Positions 1-9,494 are shown, counted from the stretch's first letter. The stretch is 45,344 bases of DNA from Actinomycetes bacterium (GCA_029782335.1 JAKOVA010000293.1:1-45344), one strand, 5' to 3'. The notes: a model not told the origin generated them from the letters alone. Translations and numbers: made by a program.

Positions 1-336
1 ATCACCCTCGACGAGACCCGCGTGTACTCGCTGACGACCGCCACGCTGTTGATGGTGATCGCGGCGGAACTCGCACGGTGGTCCACAGCACGGGGGCCAG
101 CAGCGCCGGCGTCACCACGCAACCGGCGTCGCAACGCAATCGCCATCGGGGTGGCGATCGTCGTCCTCGCGGCGTGGCCGGGGATGTTCAATGCCGGTGA
201 CGACTACTGGGCCACCGCGCTGCGGCCCGGCGAGTTCGTCTCGTTCCTCGCGGATGGGACGGTCCCCGGCGGGCCGGAGCACATCGGAGCGTGGCTCATG
301 TCGCCGTTCCGCTTCACCGTCCCCCCGGCGTGCTGA
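1..336 (+). CDS. C-terminal end of a membrane protein (partial, 5' end outside window)
   Basis: The reading frame is open from the first base, so this is the tail of a gene that starts upstream; the internal GTG at 22 is not a convincing start. About 111 residues are visible. They contain a hydrophobic stretch near the beginning (around TLLMVIAAEL), an Arg-rich turn (RNRRRN), a second hydrophobic stretch (IAIGVAIVVLAAW), and then a polar tail ending in PPAC, so two membrane spans are likely. It ends 6 bases before the AftD-like gene on the same strand, which suggests co-transcription and a role in envelope glycan synthesis. I do not recognise the family from this fragment. Confidence 0.6.
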   Translation: MTLDETRVYSLTTATLLMVIAAELARWSTARGPAAPASPRNRRRNAIAIGVAIVVLAAWPGMFNAGDDYWATALRPGEFVSFLADGTVPGGPEHIGAWLMSPFRFTVPPAC

Positions 337-342
337 CCTAGC

Positions 343-3300
343 GTGTCGGCCGTGCCGATCCGTCGACCCCGACGACGTGAACGCGGCTCGGGTCCGATCC
401 GGCTCGGCGACGCGGTCCTCGCGCTCGTCGCCTACGTGCCGCTGCTGTTGACCCACCGGGGCAAGCTCGGCGCCGACACGAAGACCTACCTCTATCTCGA
501 TCCCGGCCGTCTCATGAGTCGCGCGCCGTATCTGTGGGATCCGGCGGTCGGTCTGGGCACCGTCACGCACCAGAACATCGGCTACCTGTTCCCGATGGGG
601 CCGTACTACTGGCTGATGGACGCCGTCGGCGTCCCCGATTGGGTCGCGCAACGCCTGTGGATGGGCTCCATCATCTTCCTGGGCGGTCTCGGCGTGCGAT
701 ACCTGCTCCGGACGCTGCGATGGGACGGCCCCGGCATCACCGTGGCTTCGTTCGCCTACGCGCTGAGCCCGTATCTCCTCCACTACATCTACAAGCACTC
801 GGTCATTCTCCTGCCCTTCACCGCTCTGCCGTGGCTGATCGCTTTCACCGTGCGGGCGCTGCGCCAAGGCGGCTGGCGCTACCCGGCGCTGTTCGCGCTC
901 GTCAGCCTCGCAGCGGGCGGGATCAACGCCACCTCGCTGCTGCTGGTGATGTTCGGGCCGGTGCTGTGGGTGTTGCATTCCGTGCTCGTCGAGCGCGAAA
1001 CCACGTGGCGGAAAGTGCTCCCACCGCTCCTTCGGATCGGGGTGCTCACCCTCGCCACGTCGCTGTGGTGGATGGCGGGTCTGCTGTTGCAGGGCAGCTA
1101 CGGGATCGACATCCTCCGCTACACCGAGACCTACAAGACGGTGGCAGCCGCCTCGACCGGCCCGGAGGTTTTCCGAGGCCTCGGGTACTGGTTCTTCTAC
1201 GGCAGCGACGCGCTCGGTCCGTGGTTCAAGTCAGCGGTCACCTTGACCCAGTCGCCCGCCGCCCTGGCGCTGAGTTTCGCGATCCCGGGCCTCGCGATCG
1301 TCGCGGCCCTGCTGAGCAGGTTCCGCTATCGAATCTTCTTCGTCGCGCTGGGCTTCGCCGGCATGGTGATCTCCATCGGCGCCCACCCGCTCGATTCGCC
1401 GACGATCTACGGGCGCCTCTTCGCCGCGTTCACCGACTCCTCGGCCGGTCTCGCCCTGCGATCCGCGCCACGTGCGGAGCCGATGTGGGTGCTCGCGGCG
1501 GCGGTGTTTCTCGGAGGCGGGGTCGCAGCCCTGACCCACTGGCGACCCCAACGACGGCTGGTCTTCGCGACCTTCGCCCTCGGGTTGATCGTCGCCAACC
1601 TGTCCCCGCTGTGGATGGGTCGCATGCTCGACCCGTACCTCGAACGCGATGTCGACGCCCCCCGCTACTGGAAAGACGTCGGGCGCTACCTCGACGGCGG
1701 CGACCGACGGACCCGTGCGTTGGAGATTCCCGGGATCGACTTCGCCAACTACCGCTGGGGCGCCAGTGTCGACACCATCCTTCCGGGGTTGACCGATCGC
1801 GACACTGCCGGCCGCGAGCTCGTGCCGTGGGGGTCGGTCGAATCGGCTGATCTCACCAACGCGATCGACGCTGGCTTCCAGGACGGATCGTTCGATCCGA
1901 GTGGGTACGCGGCGCTCCTCGGGAACCTGTCAGTCGGTGACCTGGTGGTTCGCAACGACCTGGAGTACGAGCGCTACCGCACGCCACGACCCCCGACCAT
2001 GACGAACTGGATCCAACAGGCCGTCGAGGCGTCGAAGGGACACTCGGTGCGTCTTCGCGACGGTCGATCCTTCGGGCCGACCACGCCGAACCGGGCGTCG
2101 GAGACGAGCCCGATGATCGACGACACCGAGCTCGCGCTCGATCCGAGCGCGACGACACCCGCTGCGGTGGTGGTCCACCCCGTCGACGGCGCCCGGCCGG
2201 AGGTGGCGGCAGTCTCCGCGGTGCAGCCGACGGTGTTGTCCGGCTCCGGCGACGGCATCGTCGCCCTCGCGAACGCTGGGCGGCTCGACGAGGGGTTCCT
2301 CCAGTACTCCGGCTCGGTCACGAACCGGCGCAGCGCGCTCCAGGCGTTGCTCGACAACGACGCCCGTCTCGTCGTCACCGACACCAATCGCAAAGCCGGC
2401 CACCGTTGGGGCGCCCTCCGCGACCAGTACGGCTACACCGAGATGGCCGATGAGTCACCGGTCCGTGCCGATCCATCCGATGCTCGTCTCGATCTGTTCG
2501 GCCGCCTCGACGACCCGTCGACCCAGACGGTCGTGCTCCAGCAGGGCGGGCTCCGAGTGCGGGCGAGCGGCTACGGCAACCAGCTCACCTACACCCCGAG
2601 CGATCGTGCCGCGAACGCGTTCGACGACGACGAACGCACGGCGTGGAAGGTCGGCGCCTTCTCCGACGTTCGCGGGGAATGGATCGAAGCGACCTCAACC
2701 GACGGGCGGATCACGACCGACCACATCGGTGTCCTGCAGGCTCAGCGCGCGACCAACCGCTGGATCACCAGGGTGCGCCTCACCTTCGATGGCGGCCACC
2801 CCGTCGAGGTGGCGCTGAGTCCCGCCTCGCGCTCAGGCGCCGGCCAGGTATTGCGCTTCCCCACTCGGACCTTCCGCACCCTGCGCATCGAGATCCTCGA
2901 CACCGACCCCGGAGTTCGAGCCAGCTATCTGAACCTCAGCGGCGTCGGATTCACCCGAATCGACCTCGACGGGCGAGTCGTCCGGGAGGTGGTCCGCCCC
3001 CCGACCGACCTCCTCGACGCGGTTGGGGCTGCGTCGAAGGACCACGAGCTCACCTACCTCTTCACCCGCCAGCGGACCGACCCCGCCGACGAGAACCTCC
3101 AGTCGCCGGAGATGCGTCTCCTCCGCCAGATCGACCCGCCGACCACCCGACCCTTCACCGTCAGCGGCAAAGTCCGACTCGACACCTCGCGGCCCGATCC
3201 GGTCGTCGACGCCCAGGTGGGCGTCTCGGGCCGCAACGGGGCGGAGTTCTCGAGTTCGGGACGGCTCAACGGCGACGTCCGTTCGCGGGCCTCCGCGGCG

Positions 3301-4746
3301 TTCGACAACGACCCCTCCACCGCCTGGCAATCACCGCTCGGAACTGCGTCCGGCGCCTGGATCGGATGGTCGCTGCCGGTTCCGCAGCAGGTCACGGTCT
3401 CGGCGATCCGCGTGCTCGACGACGCCCACCACTCGGTTCCGAGCGTGATCCATTTCGAGGTCGACGGGGTTCGCGGGCCGCAGATCCACCTGCCGGCCGA
3501 CGCAGATGGCACCCCGGCGCTCGGCCATGTGCGGACGCTCACCCTGACGGAGCCCCAAACCCTCACGGGAAGCTCGGTCCGTCTCGTGGTCGATGAGGCT
3601 CGCGAGCGTTCGGCGAACGGCTGGTACACCCGACGCCCCCAGACGCTTCCGGTGGGGGTCGCCGAGCTCACCGTCACCGGCGACGACGGAGCTGCGCTCA
3701 GCGCGTCCGAACCGTCCGCCCAACTCGATGCGGTCTGCCACGACGACCTCCTGGACGTCGGGGGCAACGCGGTGTCACTGCGCATCGTCGGGTCCATCGC
3801 CGATGCGCTCGACGGGAGGCTCCTGCGGGTCGAACCGTGCGCTCCGGGGGAGGTCGTCACGGTCGAAGCGTCGCCGACGGTCCTCGAGGCGAACGACGGA
3901 CGCAACACCGGTTGGTCACTCGATCAGCTCGCCTTGAGTTCCCCCGCCGATGGGGCTTCGACGCCCGCGCCTTCGGAACACCCGAGTGTGCAGGTGAGCC
4001 GCACCGATCCCACCTCGATGCGGTTGTCGATCCGCCACGCCTCGGATCCCTTCTGGCTCGTGTTGGGCCAAACCCACAATGCCGGGTGGCGGCTCCAGAT
4101 CAACGGCCACGATCTCGGCCCCTCGGAGTTGGCATCGGGCTATGCCAACGCGTGGCGGGTCGACCCGGCGGCGCTCGGCGCGGAGCACCGACGACTCTCG
4201 GCGTCGCTCGAGTGGGCACCGCAACGCACCGTCTGGATCGCCCTGGTCCTTTCCGCGATCGGTCTGGTCGCCTGCTTCGTGTGCCTGCTCCCCCGGTTCG
4301 CAGGAATACCCGACGGTGAGGTCGCACAGCGGCCGTCCCGGCCCCTGGGGATCACGGTGTCGGACAACTTCGGGCCGGCCCCGCCGCGACGCACCCGCAT
4401 CGTCGCGACCCTCGGCGTCGGGATCATCGCCGTCGTGTTCGCTCAGTGGTGGTGGGCGCCGATCATCGCCGGGCTCACCTGGGCGTCGCTGGGGCGCAGG
4501 CGGGTGTGGCCGGTACTGCGAGCCTTCACCGTCGCGCTCATCGGGATCACGGCCCTCTACGTCATCGCCCGCGAATGGCGAGCCGGATGGCCCGACGATT
4601 TCGACTGGCCGTTGCATTTCGGCGCCGTGTCCTCCCTCCCCGCTGCAGCGATCGCCGCCCTGTGCGCCGATGCCGTGGTGGAGGCACTCCGTGGCGGCTG
4701 GCGTCGCGAAACCGGCCTCGGCAACTCGACGGGGCCGCCTCGTTAG
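343..4746 (+). CDS. AftD-like alpha-(1->3)-arabinofuranosyltransferase (DUF3367 family)
   Basis: A 1467-residue GTG-start protein. The N-terminal half is a polytopic GT-C-type membrane region with the family block KTYLYLDPGRLMSRAP at about 47-62, followed by GLGTVTHQNIGYLFPMG. The large middle part is extracytoplasmic and contains two discoidin-like carbohydrate-binding folds, at about 740-870 and 970-1113, each with an AFD(D/N)D..TAW core. At least three membrane spans follow at about 1296-1411. Mycobacterial AftD adds branching arabinofuranose to arabinan using a polyprenyl-phosphate donor; the same chemistry is inferred here, though the acceptor in a non-mycolic organism is unknown. The length matches the family (about 1400 aa). 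Its TAG stop overlaps the TAA stop of the convergent mannosyltransferase gene. Confidence 0.85.
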   Translation: MSAVPIRRPRRRERGSGPIRLGDAVLALVAYVPLLLTHRGKLGADTKTYLYLDPGRLMSRAPYLWDPAVGLGTVTHQNIGYLFPMGPYYWLMDAVGVPDWVAQRLWMGSIIFLGGLGVRYLLRTLRWDGPGITVASFAYALSPYLLHYIYKHSVILLPFTALPWLIAFTVRALRQGGWRYPALFALVSLAAGGINATSLLLVMFGPVLWVLHSVLVERETTWRKVLPPLLRIGVLTLATSLWWMAGLLLQGSYGIDILRYTETYKTVAAASTGPEVFRGLGYWFFYGSDALGPWFKSAVTLTQSPAALALSFAIPGLAIVAALLSRFRYRIFFVALGFAGMVISIGAHPLDSPTIYGRLFAAFTDSSAGLALRSAPRAEPMWVLAAAVFLGGGVAALTHWRPQRRLVFATFALGLIVANLSPLWMGRMLDPYLERDVDAPRYWKDVGRYLDGGDRRTRALEIPGIDFANYRWGASVDTILPGLTDRDTAGRELVPWGSVESADLTNAIDAGFQDGSFDPSGYAALLGNLSVGDLVVRNDLEYERYRTPRPPTMTNWIQQAVEASKGHSVRLRDGRSFGPTTPNRASETSPMIDDTELALDPSATTPAAVVVHPVDGARPEVAAVSAVQPTVLSGSGDGIVALANAGRLDEGFLQYSGSVTNRRSALQALLDNDARLVVTDTNRKAGHRWGALRDQYGYTEMADESPVRADPSDARLDLFGRLDDPSTQTVVLQQGGLRVRASGYGNQLTYTPSDRAANAFDDDERTAWKVGAFSDVRGEWIEATSTDGRITTDHIGVLQAQRATNRWITRVRLTFDGGHPVEVALSPASRSGAGQVLRFPTRTFRTLRIEILDTDPGVRASYLNLSGVGFTRIDLDGRVVREVVRPPTDLLDAVGAASKDHELTYLFTRQRTDPADENLQSPEMRLLRQIDPPTTRPFTVSGKVRLDTSRPDPVVDAQVGVSGRNGAEFSSSGRLNGDVRSRASAAFDNDPSTAWQSPLGTASGAWIGWSLPVPQQVTVSAIRVLDDAHHSVPSVIHFEVDGVRGPQIHLPADADGTPALGHVRTLTLTEPQTLTGSSVRLVVDEARERSANGWYTRRPQTLPVGVAELTVTGDDGAALSASEPSAQLDAVCHDDLLDVGGNAVSLRIVGSIADALDGRLLRVEPCAPGEVVTVEASPTVLEANDGRNTGWSLDQLALSSPADGASTPAPSEHPSVQVSRTDPTSMRLSIRHASDPFWLVLGQTHNAGWRLQINGHDLGPSELASGYANAWRVDPAALGAEHRRLSASLEWAPQRTVWIALVLSAIGLVACFVCLLPRFAGIPDGEVAQRPSRPLGITVSDNFGPAPPRRTRIVATLGVGIIAVVFAQWWWAPIIAGLTWASLGRRRVWPVLRAFTVALIGITALYVIAREWRAGWPDDFDWPLHFGAVSSLPAAAIAALCADAVVEALRGGWRRETGLGNSTGPPR

Positions 4747-5861
4747 GGAACCTGGCCGCCGATGAAGGTCAGCACGACGTACGCGACCATCGCGCCACCG
4801 CTGAGGACGAGCCAGGCGGTCTCGTGCTCGCGGCGCCGCAGCAGGGTGGCGAAGCCGACGGCGAAGGGAAATGCGACGAGGCCATAGCGGCCGACCGAGG
4901 TGAACACCTCTGCGCTCAGCGCGACGATCAGGTTCGCGGCGGCGAACGCCACCCATCCCCAGGGCGCCCGGCGAAGCACCAGAACGACCAACGCGGCGAT
5001 GAGGAGGAGCGCGAACGCGAGGTTGAAGACGTCGACTCGCGACGACGTGACGGTGTCGTAGGCGGCGTCCCAGAGTCGGGTGAAGGGATCGCGGAACGCT
5101 CCCCGGAGTTTGCGTTGTTCGTCGAGGGGCGCCAGCCAGTTGCCGAACCGCGATCCGATCCACAGCAGGTACCCGAGGGTTCCCACGATCGGCGCGAGGA
5201 GTGCTGCGCCGGCTCCGACCAGCCGCGACGGGTGACCCCGGAGTGTCTCCCGTTGACGCCACAGCTCAGCGACGACCAGCACCACCACCAACACGCCAAC
5301 GGGCCGCGTCAGCCCGAGGGCCAAGGCGGCCCCCGCGCTCCACCACCAACGACCGCGACGCGCCGCCCACAGCGCCACGACGCTCAGCAGCAGCGCCAAC
5401 GACTCGCTGTAGCCGAACGCCATGATCCCCGCGGCAGGAAAGAGGGCCAGACACCAGATCGAACGTCGGGCCAGATCGCTGTCGCCGAACTGGTCCTCGA
5501 CGAGGCGAAAGAGCACCACCAGCGCGACCAGCGCCGCCCCGTTGCCGATCACCAACAGCGGCACCGCCTCGTGTCCTCCCAACGGGAGGCCGCCCAACCA
5601 GCCGAGCAGCGGATACAGGGGGAAGAAGCGCACGGCATCGGCGGGTGAGCCGCCGTAGCCGTGATGAGCGATCGACCAGTAGTAGGTCGCGTCCCACGTC
5701 ATCAGTCCCTGCTCGACATGGAGCCGCCCGACGCCGCGGACACCGAGGTGGTCCACCACGAGTCGGGACACAGCGAATGCCCCGAGCACACAGCCGCGGG
5801 CGACGACGAACGCGAGGGTCGCCTCCCGCCAGGCTGTGCGCGCCGATCGTTGCAATGTCAC
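4743..5861 (-). CDS. PIG-V-like GT-C mannosyltransferase
   Basis: A 372-residue polytopic membrane protein with about eight or more hydrophobic spans. Near the N-terminus it has the loop GLMTWDATYYWSIAHHGY followed by FFPLYPLL, which matches the PIG-V/DUF2029-like lipid-linked mannosyltransferases; the acidic residue in the WDA motif is the likely catalytic site in the first outer loop. A GTG start at 5861 is chosen because it overlaps the stop of the upstream methyltransferase by 4 bases (GTGA), whereas longer frames only read antisense through that gene. It is translationally coupled to the methyltransferase and belongs to the envelope glycan locus. The sugar donor is probably polyprenyl-phosphate-mannose or a similar lipid-linked sugar (family knowledge, not seen here). 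Confidence 0.75.
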   Translation of the reverse strand: MTLQRSARTAWREATLAFVVARGCVLGAFAVSRLVVDHLGVRGVGRLHVEQGLMTWDATYYWSIAHHGYGGSPADAVRFFPLYPLLGWLGGLPLGGHEAVPLLVIGNGAALVALVVLFRLVEDQFGDSDLARRSIWCLALFPAAGIMAFGYSESLALLLSVVALWAARRGRWWWSAGAALALGLTRPVGVLVVVLVVAELWRQRETLRGHPSRLVGAGAALLAPIVGTLGYLLWIGSRFGNWLAPLDEQRKLRGAFRDPFTRLWDAAYDTVTSSRVDVFNLAFALLLIAALVVLVLRRAPWGWVAFAAANLIVALSAEVFTSVGRYGLVAFPFAVGFATLLRRREHETAWLVLSGGAMVAYVVLTFIGGQVP

Positions 5862-6643
5862 GAACGGATCGGTTTGGCGGCCACCCCCAGCAACACGAGC
5901 GTCGTGTCGTCGATCCGATCGGTGGTGAAGAACTCGTCCGCCGTGATCCCCGAGTTGCCTTGACCCTGCTCCTTGTCGAGGAACCGATAGGCGATCCGGC
6001 GACCCGCCGCGTGGAGGGCGACGAACCACGACCGTGGCAGTTTGTGGCGCAGCCCCCAAGGGTCGAGTTTCAGCAGCTTGGTGGCCAGCGCTCGGCGCTT
6101 CTCGAAATCGGCCTTCACCAACGGCGTCGCGTCCAGGCCGATGACCTCCACCGACCCGAAGTGGCGCTCCAACATCTCCCGAAGATCATCGGGCCCGAAC
6201 AAGTGGACGTGGTAGGGGTTCTCGAAATCTGCCGGGGCGTTCGGGGTCAGGAAGAACGCCATCCCGTCGTCCGCGAGGGTTCGAGCGACCGCGGCGACGT
6301 GAGGCTCGGGATTGACGAAATGCTCGATGAGATGCGACGAGCACACGTAGTCGAACGCCCCGGTGCGCAACGGGAGGCGGGCGCCGTCCCCGCAAACGGT
6401 CGCGAGCCCGACGTCACGGTGCAGGCGTCGAGCCTCGGCTGCGGTGGCGGGGTCGTAGTCGACCCCCACGAGCACACGGTCTTCGGCGGCGAAGCTGGCC
6501 GTGCCGTCACCGAGGCCGCACCCGAGGTCGAGGAAGCGGCCGGCACCGATGCGGTCACGAACCTCTCGGTATCCGGCAGCATGCAAGGCCAGCAACGAGT
6601 CGGGGGTCTTCCCCTCGATCGGACGTTCACCGGTCAGCTTCAC
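5858..6643 (-). CDS. class I SAM-dependent methyltransferase
   Basis: A 261-residue cytoplasmic protein with a class I Rossmann methyltransferase core: motif I FLDLGCGLGDG, an acidic motif II (VGVDYDP), and motif IV-like FDYVCSSHLIEHF. The H-hxxEH block (SHLIEHF) and the FLTPNAP loop resemble the methyltransferase_11/23 enzymes common in polysaccharide loci. I chose the GTG at 6643 because AGGAG lies 8 bases upstream; extending to 6799 would run into the divergent glycosyltransferase gene. It overlaps the mannosyltransferase by 4 bases. The substrate is not evident; methylation of a sugar or glycolipid is inferred from the neighbours. Confidence 0.75.
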   Translation of the reverse strand: MKLTGERPIEGKTPDSLLALHAAGYREVRDRIGAGRFLDLGCGLGDGTASFAAEDRVLVGVDYDPATAAEARRLHRDVGLATVCGDGARLPLRTGAFDYVCSSHLIEHFVNPEPHVAAVARTLADDGMAFFLTPNAPADFENPYHVHLFGPDDLREMLERHFGSVEVIGLDATPLVKADFEKRRALATKLLKLDPWGLRHKLPRSWFVALHAAGRRIAYRFLDKEQGQGNSGITADEFFTTDRIDDTTLVLLGVAAKPIRS

Positions 6644-6701
6644 GACGTGTCTCCTGGGGCGGGCCCGCAGCGGTTCCCGCAGGGCATGGGCGCGGCCCGC
6701 G

Positions 6702-6707
6702 TAGCAT
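6702..6707 (+). promoter_or_regulatory. -10 box (TAGCAT) of a probable leaderless transcript
   Basis: TAGCAT sits 9 bases before the ATG of the GT4 gene, and no Shine-Dalgarno lies between them. The spacing places the start of transcription at or within a few bases of the start codon. No clear -35 box is visible. It is one of eight similar cases in the window. Confidence 0.45.
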
Positions 6708-6716
6708 ACGACGCCC

Positions 6717-7898
6717 ATGGCTGGCTCCCCGACGAACGAGACCACCGTCGAGACGATCCGCGACCTGGCGGCCGAGGCGGGGCTCGCGCATGTGCACATG
6801 CTGGCGTGGCGGGACCTCGACGATGTCGAAGCCGGTGGCTCGGAACTTCACGCCCACAACGTGGCATCCATCTGGGCGGAGGCAGGCCTCAAGGTCACCA
6901 TGCGGACGTCATTCGCCCCGGGTCGGCCGCCCCGGACGGTCCGCAGCGGCTACACGGTGATCCGCAAGGCGGGCCGCTATCTGGTGTTCCCCCGTTCGGT
7001 CGCCTCGGAGATCGCCGGACGGCTCGGCCCCTGCGACGGCCTCGTCGAGATCTGGAACGGCATGCCGTTTCTCTCGCCGGTGTGGTGGCACGGGCCACGG
7101 ATGGTGTGGCTGCACCACGTGCACGGCCCGATGTGGGCGATGACCCTGCCGCCGCGACTCGCAGCGATGGGCGTGCTGCTCGAGGAGCGCATCGCGCCGC
7201 CGTTGTACCGACGGTCATCGGTCGTGACCCTCTCGGAGTCCTCCAAGGCCGAAATGGTGAACGAACTCGGTTTTCGGCCGGAACGGGTTCGGGTGATCCC
7301 GCCCGGGATCGACCCCCGCTTCTCCCCCGGCGCCGCACGCGCTGAGCGCCCGCTGGTGGTCGCCGTGGGTCGGCTCGTGCCGGTGAAGAACTTCGAGCGC
7401 CTGATCCGGTTGATGAACGAGGTGCGCCGCGATATCCGTGACGTCTCGTTGGTGATCGTGGGTGACGGCTATGAGCGTGACGCGCTCGAGGCGCTGATCG
7501 CAGAACTCGGCGCCGAGACGTGGGTGCGTCTCGCTGGGCGTGTTTCCGACGACGAGTTGATCGACCTCTACCGGCGAGCGTGGACGATTGCCTCCACGTC
7601 CGTCCGCGAGGGGTGGGGAATGACGATCACCGAAGCGGCGGCGTGTGGCACCCCGGCGGTCGCGACCCGCATCGCCGGCCATTCCGACGCGCTTGAGGAG
7701 GGTCGCAGCGGACTGCTCGGCACCACCGACGAAGAACTCGTCGCCCACCTCCGCGCCGTCCTGAGCGATTCGCAGCTTCGGGCCCGCCTGCAACAGGGCG
7801 CCCTGGAACGGGCCGCATCGCTCACCTGGGACTCGACCGCTCTGGAAACCTTCAGGGTCCTCGCCGCTGATGCCCTTCGCCGCCGGAGCCACCGGTGA
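6717..7898 (+). CDS. GT4-family glycosyltransferase
   Basis: A 393-residue GT-B enzyme. The N-terminal half carries the acceptor-side motif DLDDVEAGGSELHAHN, in which the GGSE loop is typical of GT4 nucleotide-sugar enzymes. The C-terminal GT1 domain starts near residue 215 with LVVAVGRLVPVKNFERLI. Near residue 300 it has the donor-binding EGWGMTITEAAACGTPAV, whose E-x7-E pattern is retained. The enzyme probably transfers a sugar from a nucleotide donor on the cytoplasmic face during envelope glycan or glycolipid assembly. Its stop overlaps the following hydrolase start by 4 bases. The start at 6717 is preceded by a -10-like box rather than a ribosome binding site, so the mRNA may be leaderless. 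Confidence 0.85.
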   Translation: MAGSPTNETTVETIRDLAAEAGLAHVHMLAWRDLDDVEAGGSELHAHNVASIWAEAGLKVTMRTSFAPGRPPRTVRSGYTVIRKAGRYLVFPRSVASEIAGRLGPCDGLVEIWNGMPFLSPVWWHGPRMVWLHHVHGPMWAMTLPPRLAAMGVLLEERIAPPLYRRSSVVTLSESSKAEMVNELGFRPERVRVIPPGIDPRFSPGAARAERPLVVAVGRLVPVKNFERLIRLMNEVRRDIRDVSLVIVGDGYERDALEALIAELGAETWVRLAGRVSDDELIDLYRRAWTIASTSVREGWGMTITEAAACGTPAVATRIAGHSDALEEGRSGLLGTTDEELVAHLRAVLSDSQLRARLQQGALERAASLTWDSTALETFRVLAADALRRRSHR

Positions 7899-8590
7899 CC
7901 ACCTCCTCGAAACCGCTCGTGCTCCTCCACGGCCTCGCCACCTCGGCGCAGCGCACCTGGGTCGAGACCGGGCTGTACGACCTGCTCACCGACGAGGGCC
8001 GTGACGTCCGGCTCATCGATCTGCCCGGCCACGGCGGCACCCCACTGTTGGCAGACGACGACTGGGACCACCTCGACGAGTGGCTCGAACACCGACTCGA
8101 CGAGGAGTGCCCCGATGGGCCTCTCGACGCGGTCGGCTTCTCCCTCGGCGCCCGCCTCCTGCTCGGCGTTGCGGCGACGCGCCCGCAGCGATTCGGTCGG
8201 CTTGTGATCGCGGGCGTCGGCGCCAACCTGTTCCGCCACGACGACCATGAGCCGCTCGCAGAACGCATCGACTCCGGGATCCGCGCCAGCGAAACCGATC
8301 CGCTCGTCGGCCACTTCCTCGACCTCGCCGCCGCGTCGGGGACGGATCCCGCAGCGGTCGCAGCGCTGCTCCGTGCGACCCGACGACCGATCGACGACCT
8401 GCTCGGCCGGATCGAGGCCGAGGTGCTCGTCGTGATCGGCGACCGCGATTTCGCGGGACCGGCCGACGAGCTCGTGGAGCAGATCGGCGGCTCGACGCGG
8501 TTGGTCATCCTCCGTGGCGTCGATCACTTCGCGACCCCGAAGTCGATGGGGTTCCTCGACGCGGTGCTCGGCTTCCTCGGCACCGCCTGA
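7895..8590 (+). CDS. alpha/beta hydrolase
   Basis: A 231-residue single-domain alpha/beta hydrolase. An oxyanion-type HG motif lies at 12-13 (LLHGLAT), the lid start LPGHGGT at 43-49, the nucleophile elbow GFSLGA with Ser83, an acid in IGDRDF (Asp183 or Asp185), and the catalytic His211 in VDHFATP. The triad is therefore complete. It resembles MenH-like and general esterase/thioesterase members, but nothing in the context points to menaquinone synthesis. Translation is coupled to the GT4 gene through a GTGA overlap. The substrate is unknown; removal of an acyl group from a glycolipid intermediate is one possibility, from context only. Confidence 0.75.
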   Translation: MTTSSKPLVLLHGLATSAQRTWVETGLYDLLTDEGRDVRLIDLPGHGGTPLLADDDWDHLDEWLEHRLDEECPDGPLDAVGFSLGARLLLGVAATRPQRFGRLVIAGVGANLFRHDDHEPLAERIDSGIRASETDPLVGHFLDLAAASGTDPAAVAALLRATRRPIDDLLGRIEAEVLVVIGDRDFAGPADELVEQIGGSTRLVILRGVDHFATPKSMGFLDAVLGFLGTA

Positions 8591-8596
8591 GGACGA

Positions 8597-9493
8597 TCAA
8601 CGCCTCGCGTACAGATGCTCCGGGGGAGGTCCGCTAACACCGCGGAGGAAGTCGCGAATCCCCAGGAGACGGGCCCGCGCGTCGAAGATCAACGGCCGTG
8701 ACGACGGGACCACGATCCCGTGGAGCAGTTGCCAGGCGCTGATACAGAGGCGAATGAACGTGTGGTAGCGGCCGGAGGCGGCTCGAACGAGGCGCAACGT
8801 GTTGCGCTCCTGGAGGTAGTCGACCGCCGCCACCGACGTTCCGAGATGGGTGTTGCGCACTCGCGCCCCCCGAACCAACCCCACCGACCAACCGGCTGCC
8901 CGAGCACGCGCCCCGAGGTCCGCCTCCTCGCAGTAGGAGAAGAATCGCTCGTCGAACAAGCCGATCTCTTCCACGCACCCCCGCCGCAGGACCATGAGCG
9001 TCCCGTGCGGGTAGTCCGCGGGTTCCCACCCGGGATCGGTGCGCGACGCGGCCCGGGTGACCCCGCCGAAGTACGGGTCCATCATCGGGGTGCGGCCGTC
9101 GCCGACGTCCGCGCAGGCAAGGCCCGCGAGCGGCTCCGACCGAAGCGCCCGGCCCAGCGCCTCGAGACAGCCCTCCGCCGGCTCTGCGTCGTGAGGGGCG
9201 AGCAGACACCACTCCGTCTCCCCTTCGCTGAGCCAGTGACGGAGCCCGACATTCGCCCCGGGTCCGAAACCGAGGTTCTCGCCCGCCTCGATGATCTCGA
9301 CATCGTCCCGACCGTCCAGCGCGGTGTGGAGTGCGGACAACTCTTCGGGTCGTGAGCCGTTGTCGACCACAATGACCTCGAGCGCGGCACCCTGCGCCGC
9401 AAACGCCGAGACCGTGGCAGCACACGCCTCGGCACGGTTCCAGTGGACAAGGACGAGGGCCCAACGATCGACGGCAGCCGGCTGTTCTGACAC
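8597..9493 (-). CDS. GT2-family glycosyltransferase (rhamnosyltransferase-like)
   Basis: A 298-residue GT-A enzyme. The N-terminal strand VLVHWNR leads to VIVVDNGS (about 40-47) and ENLGFGPGANVGL (72-84), the usual nucleotide-binding layout of WbbL/RfbF-like rhamnosyltransferases. The metal-binding region near 98-104 reads LAPHDAE, so only part of the canonical DxD is present, which is common in this subgroup. FDERFFSYCEEADLGAR near 175-190 is the conserved ED catalytic region. It is convergent with the hydrolase gene, with a 6-base gap. A GTG start at 9493 is preceded by a -10-like box 8 bases upstream. A role in envelope polysaccharide synthesis is inferred from the neighbours. Confidence 0.8.
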   Translation of the reverse strand: MSEQPAAVDRWALVLVHWNRAEACAATVSAFAAQGAALEVIVVDNGSRPEELSALHTALDGRDDVEIIEAGENLGFGPGANVGLRHWLSEGETEWCLLAPHDAEPAEGCLEALGRALRSEPLAGLACADVGDGRTPMMDPYFGGVTRAASRTDPGWEPADYPHGTLMVLRRGCVEEIGLFDERFFSYCEEADLGARARAAGWSVGLVRGARVRNTHLGTSVAAVDYLQERNTLRLVRAASGRYHTFIRLCISAWQLLHGIVVPSSRPLIFDARARLLGIRDFLRGVSGPPPEHLYARR

Positions 9494-9494
9494 G

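Noticed and set aside
22-336. Independent small gene starting at GTG 22
   Set aside because: The frame is open from base 1 and the residues before 22 continue the same style of sequence, so it is the tail of a longer gene.
3916-5262. Long minus-strand frame (448 codons) across the aftD/mannosyltransferase junction
   Set aside because: It overlaps two well-supported genes in another frame and is rich in Arg and Pro, typical of a shadow.
5645-7345. Long plus-strand frame (566 codons) covering the methyltransferase and part of the GT4 gene
   Set aside because: Antisense and out of frame to recognised genes, with no domain seen in its translation.
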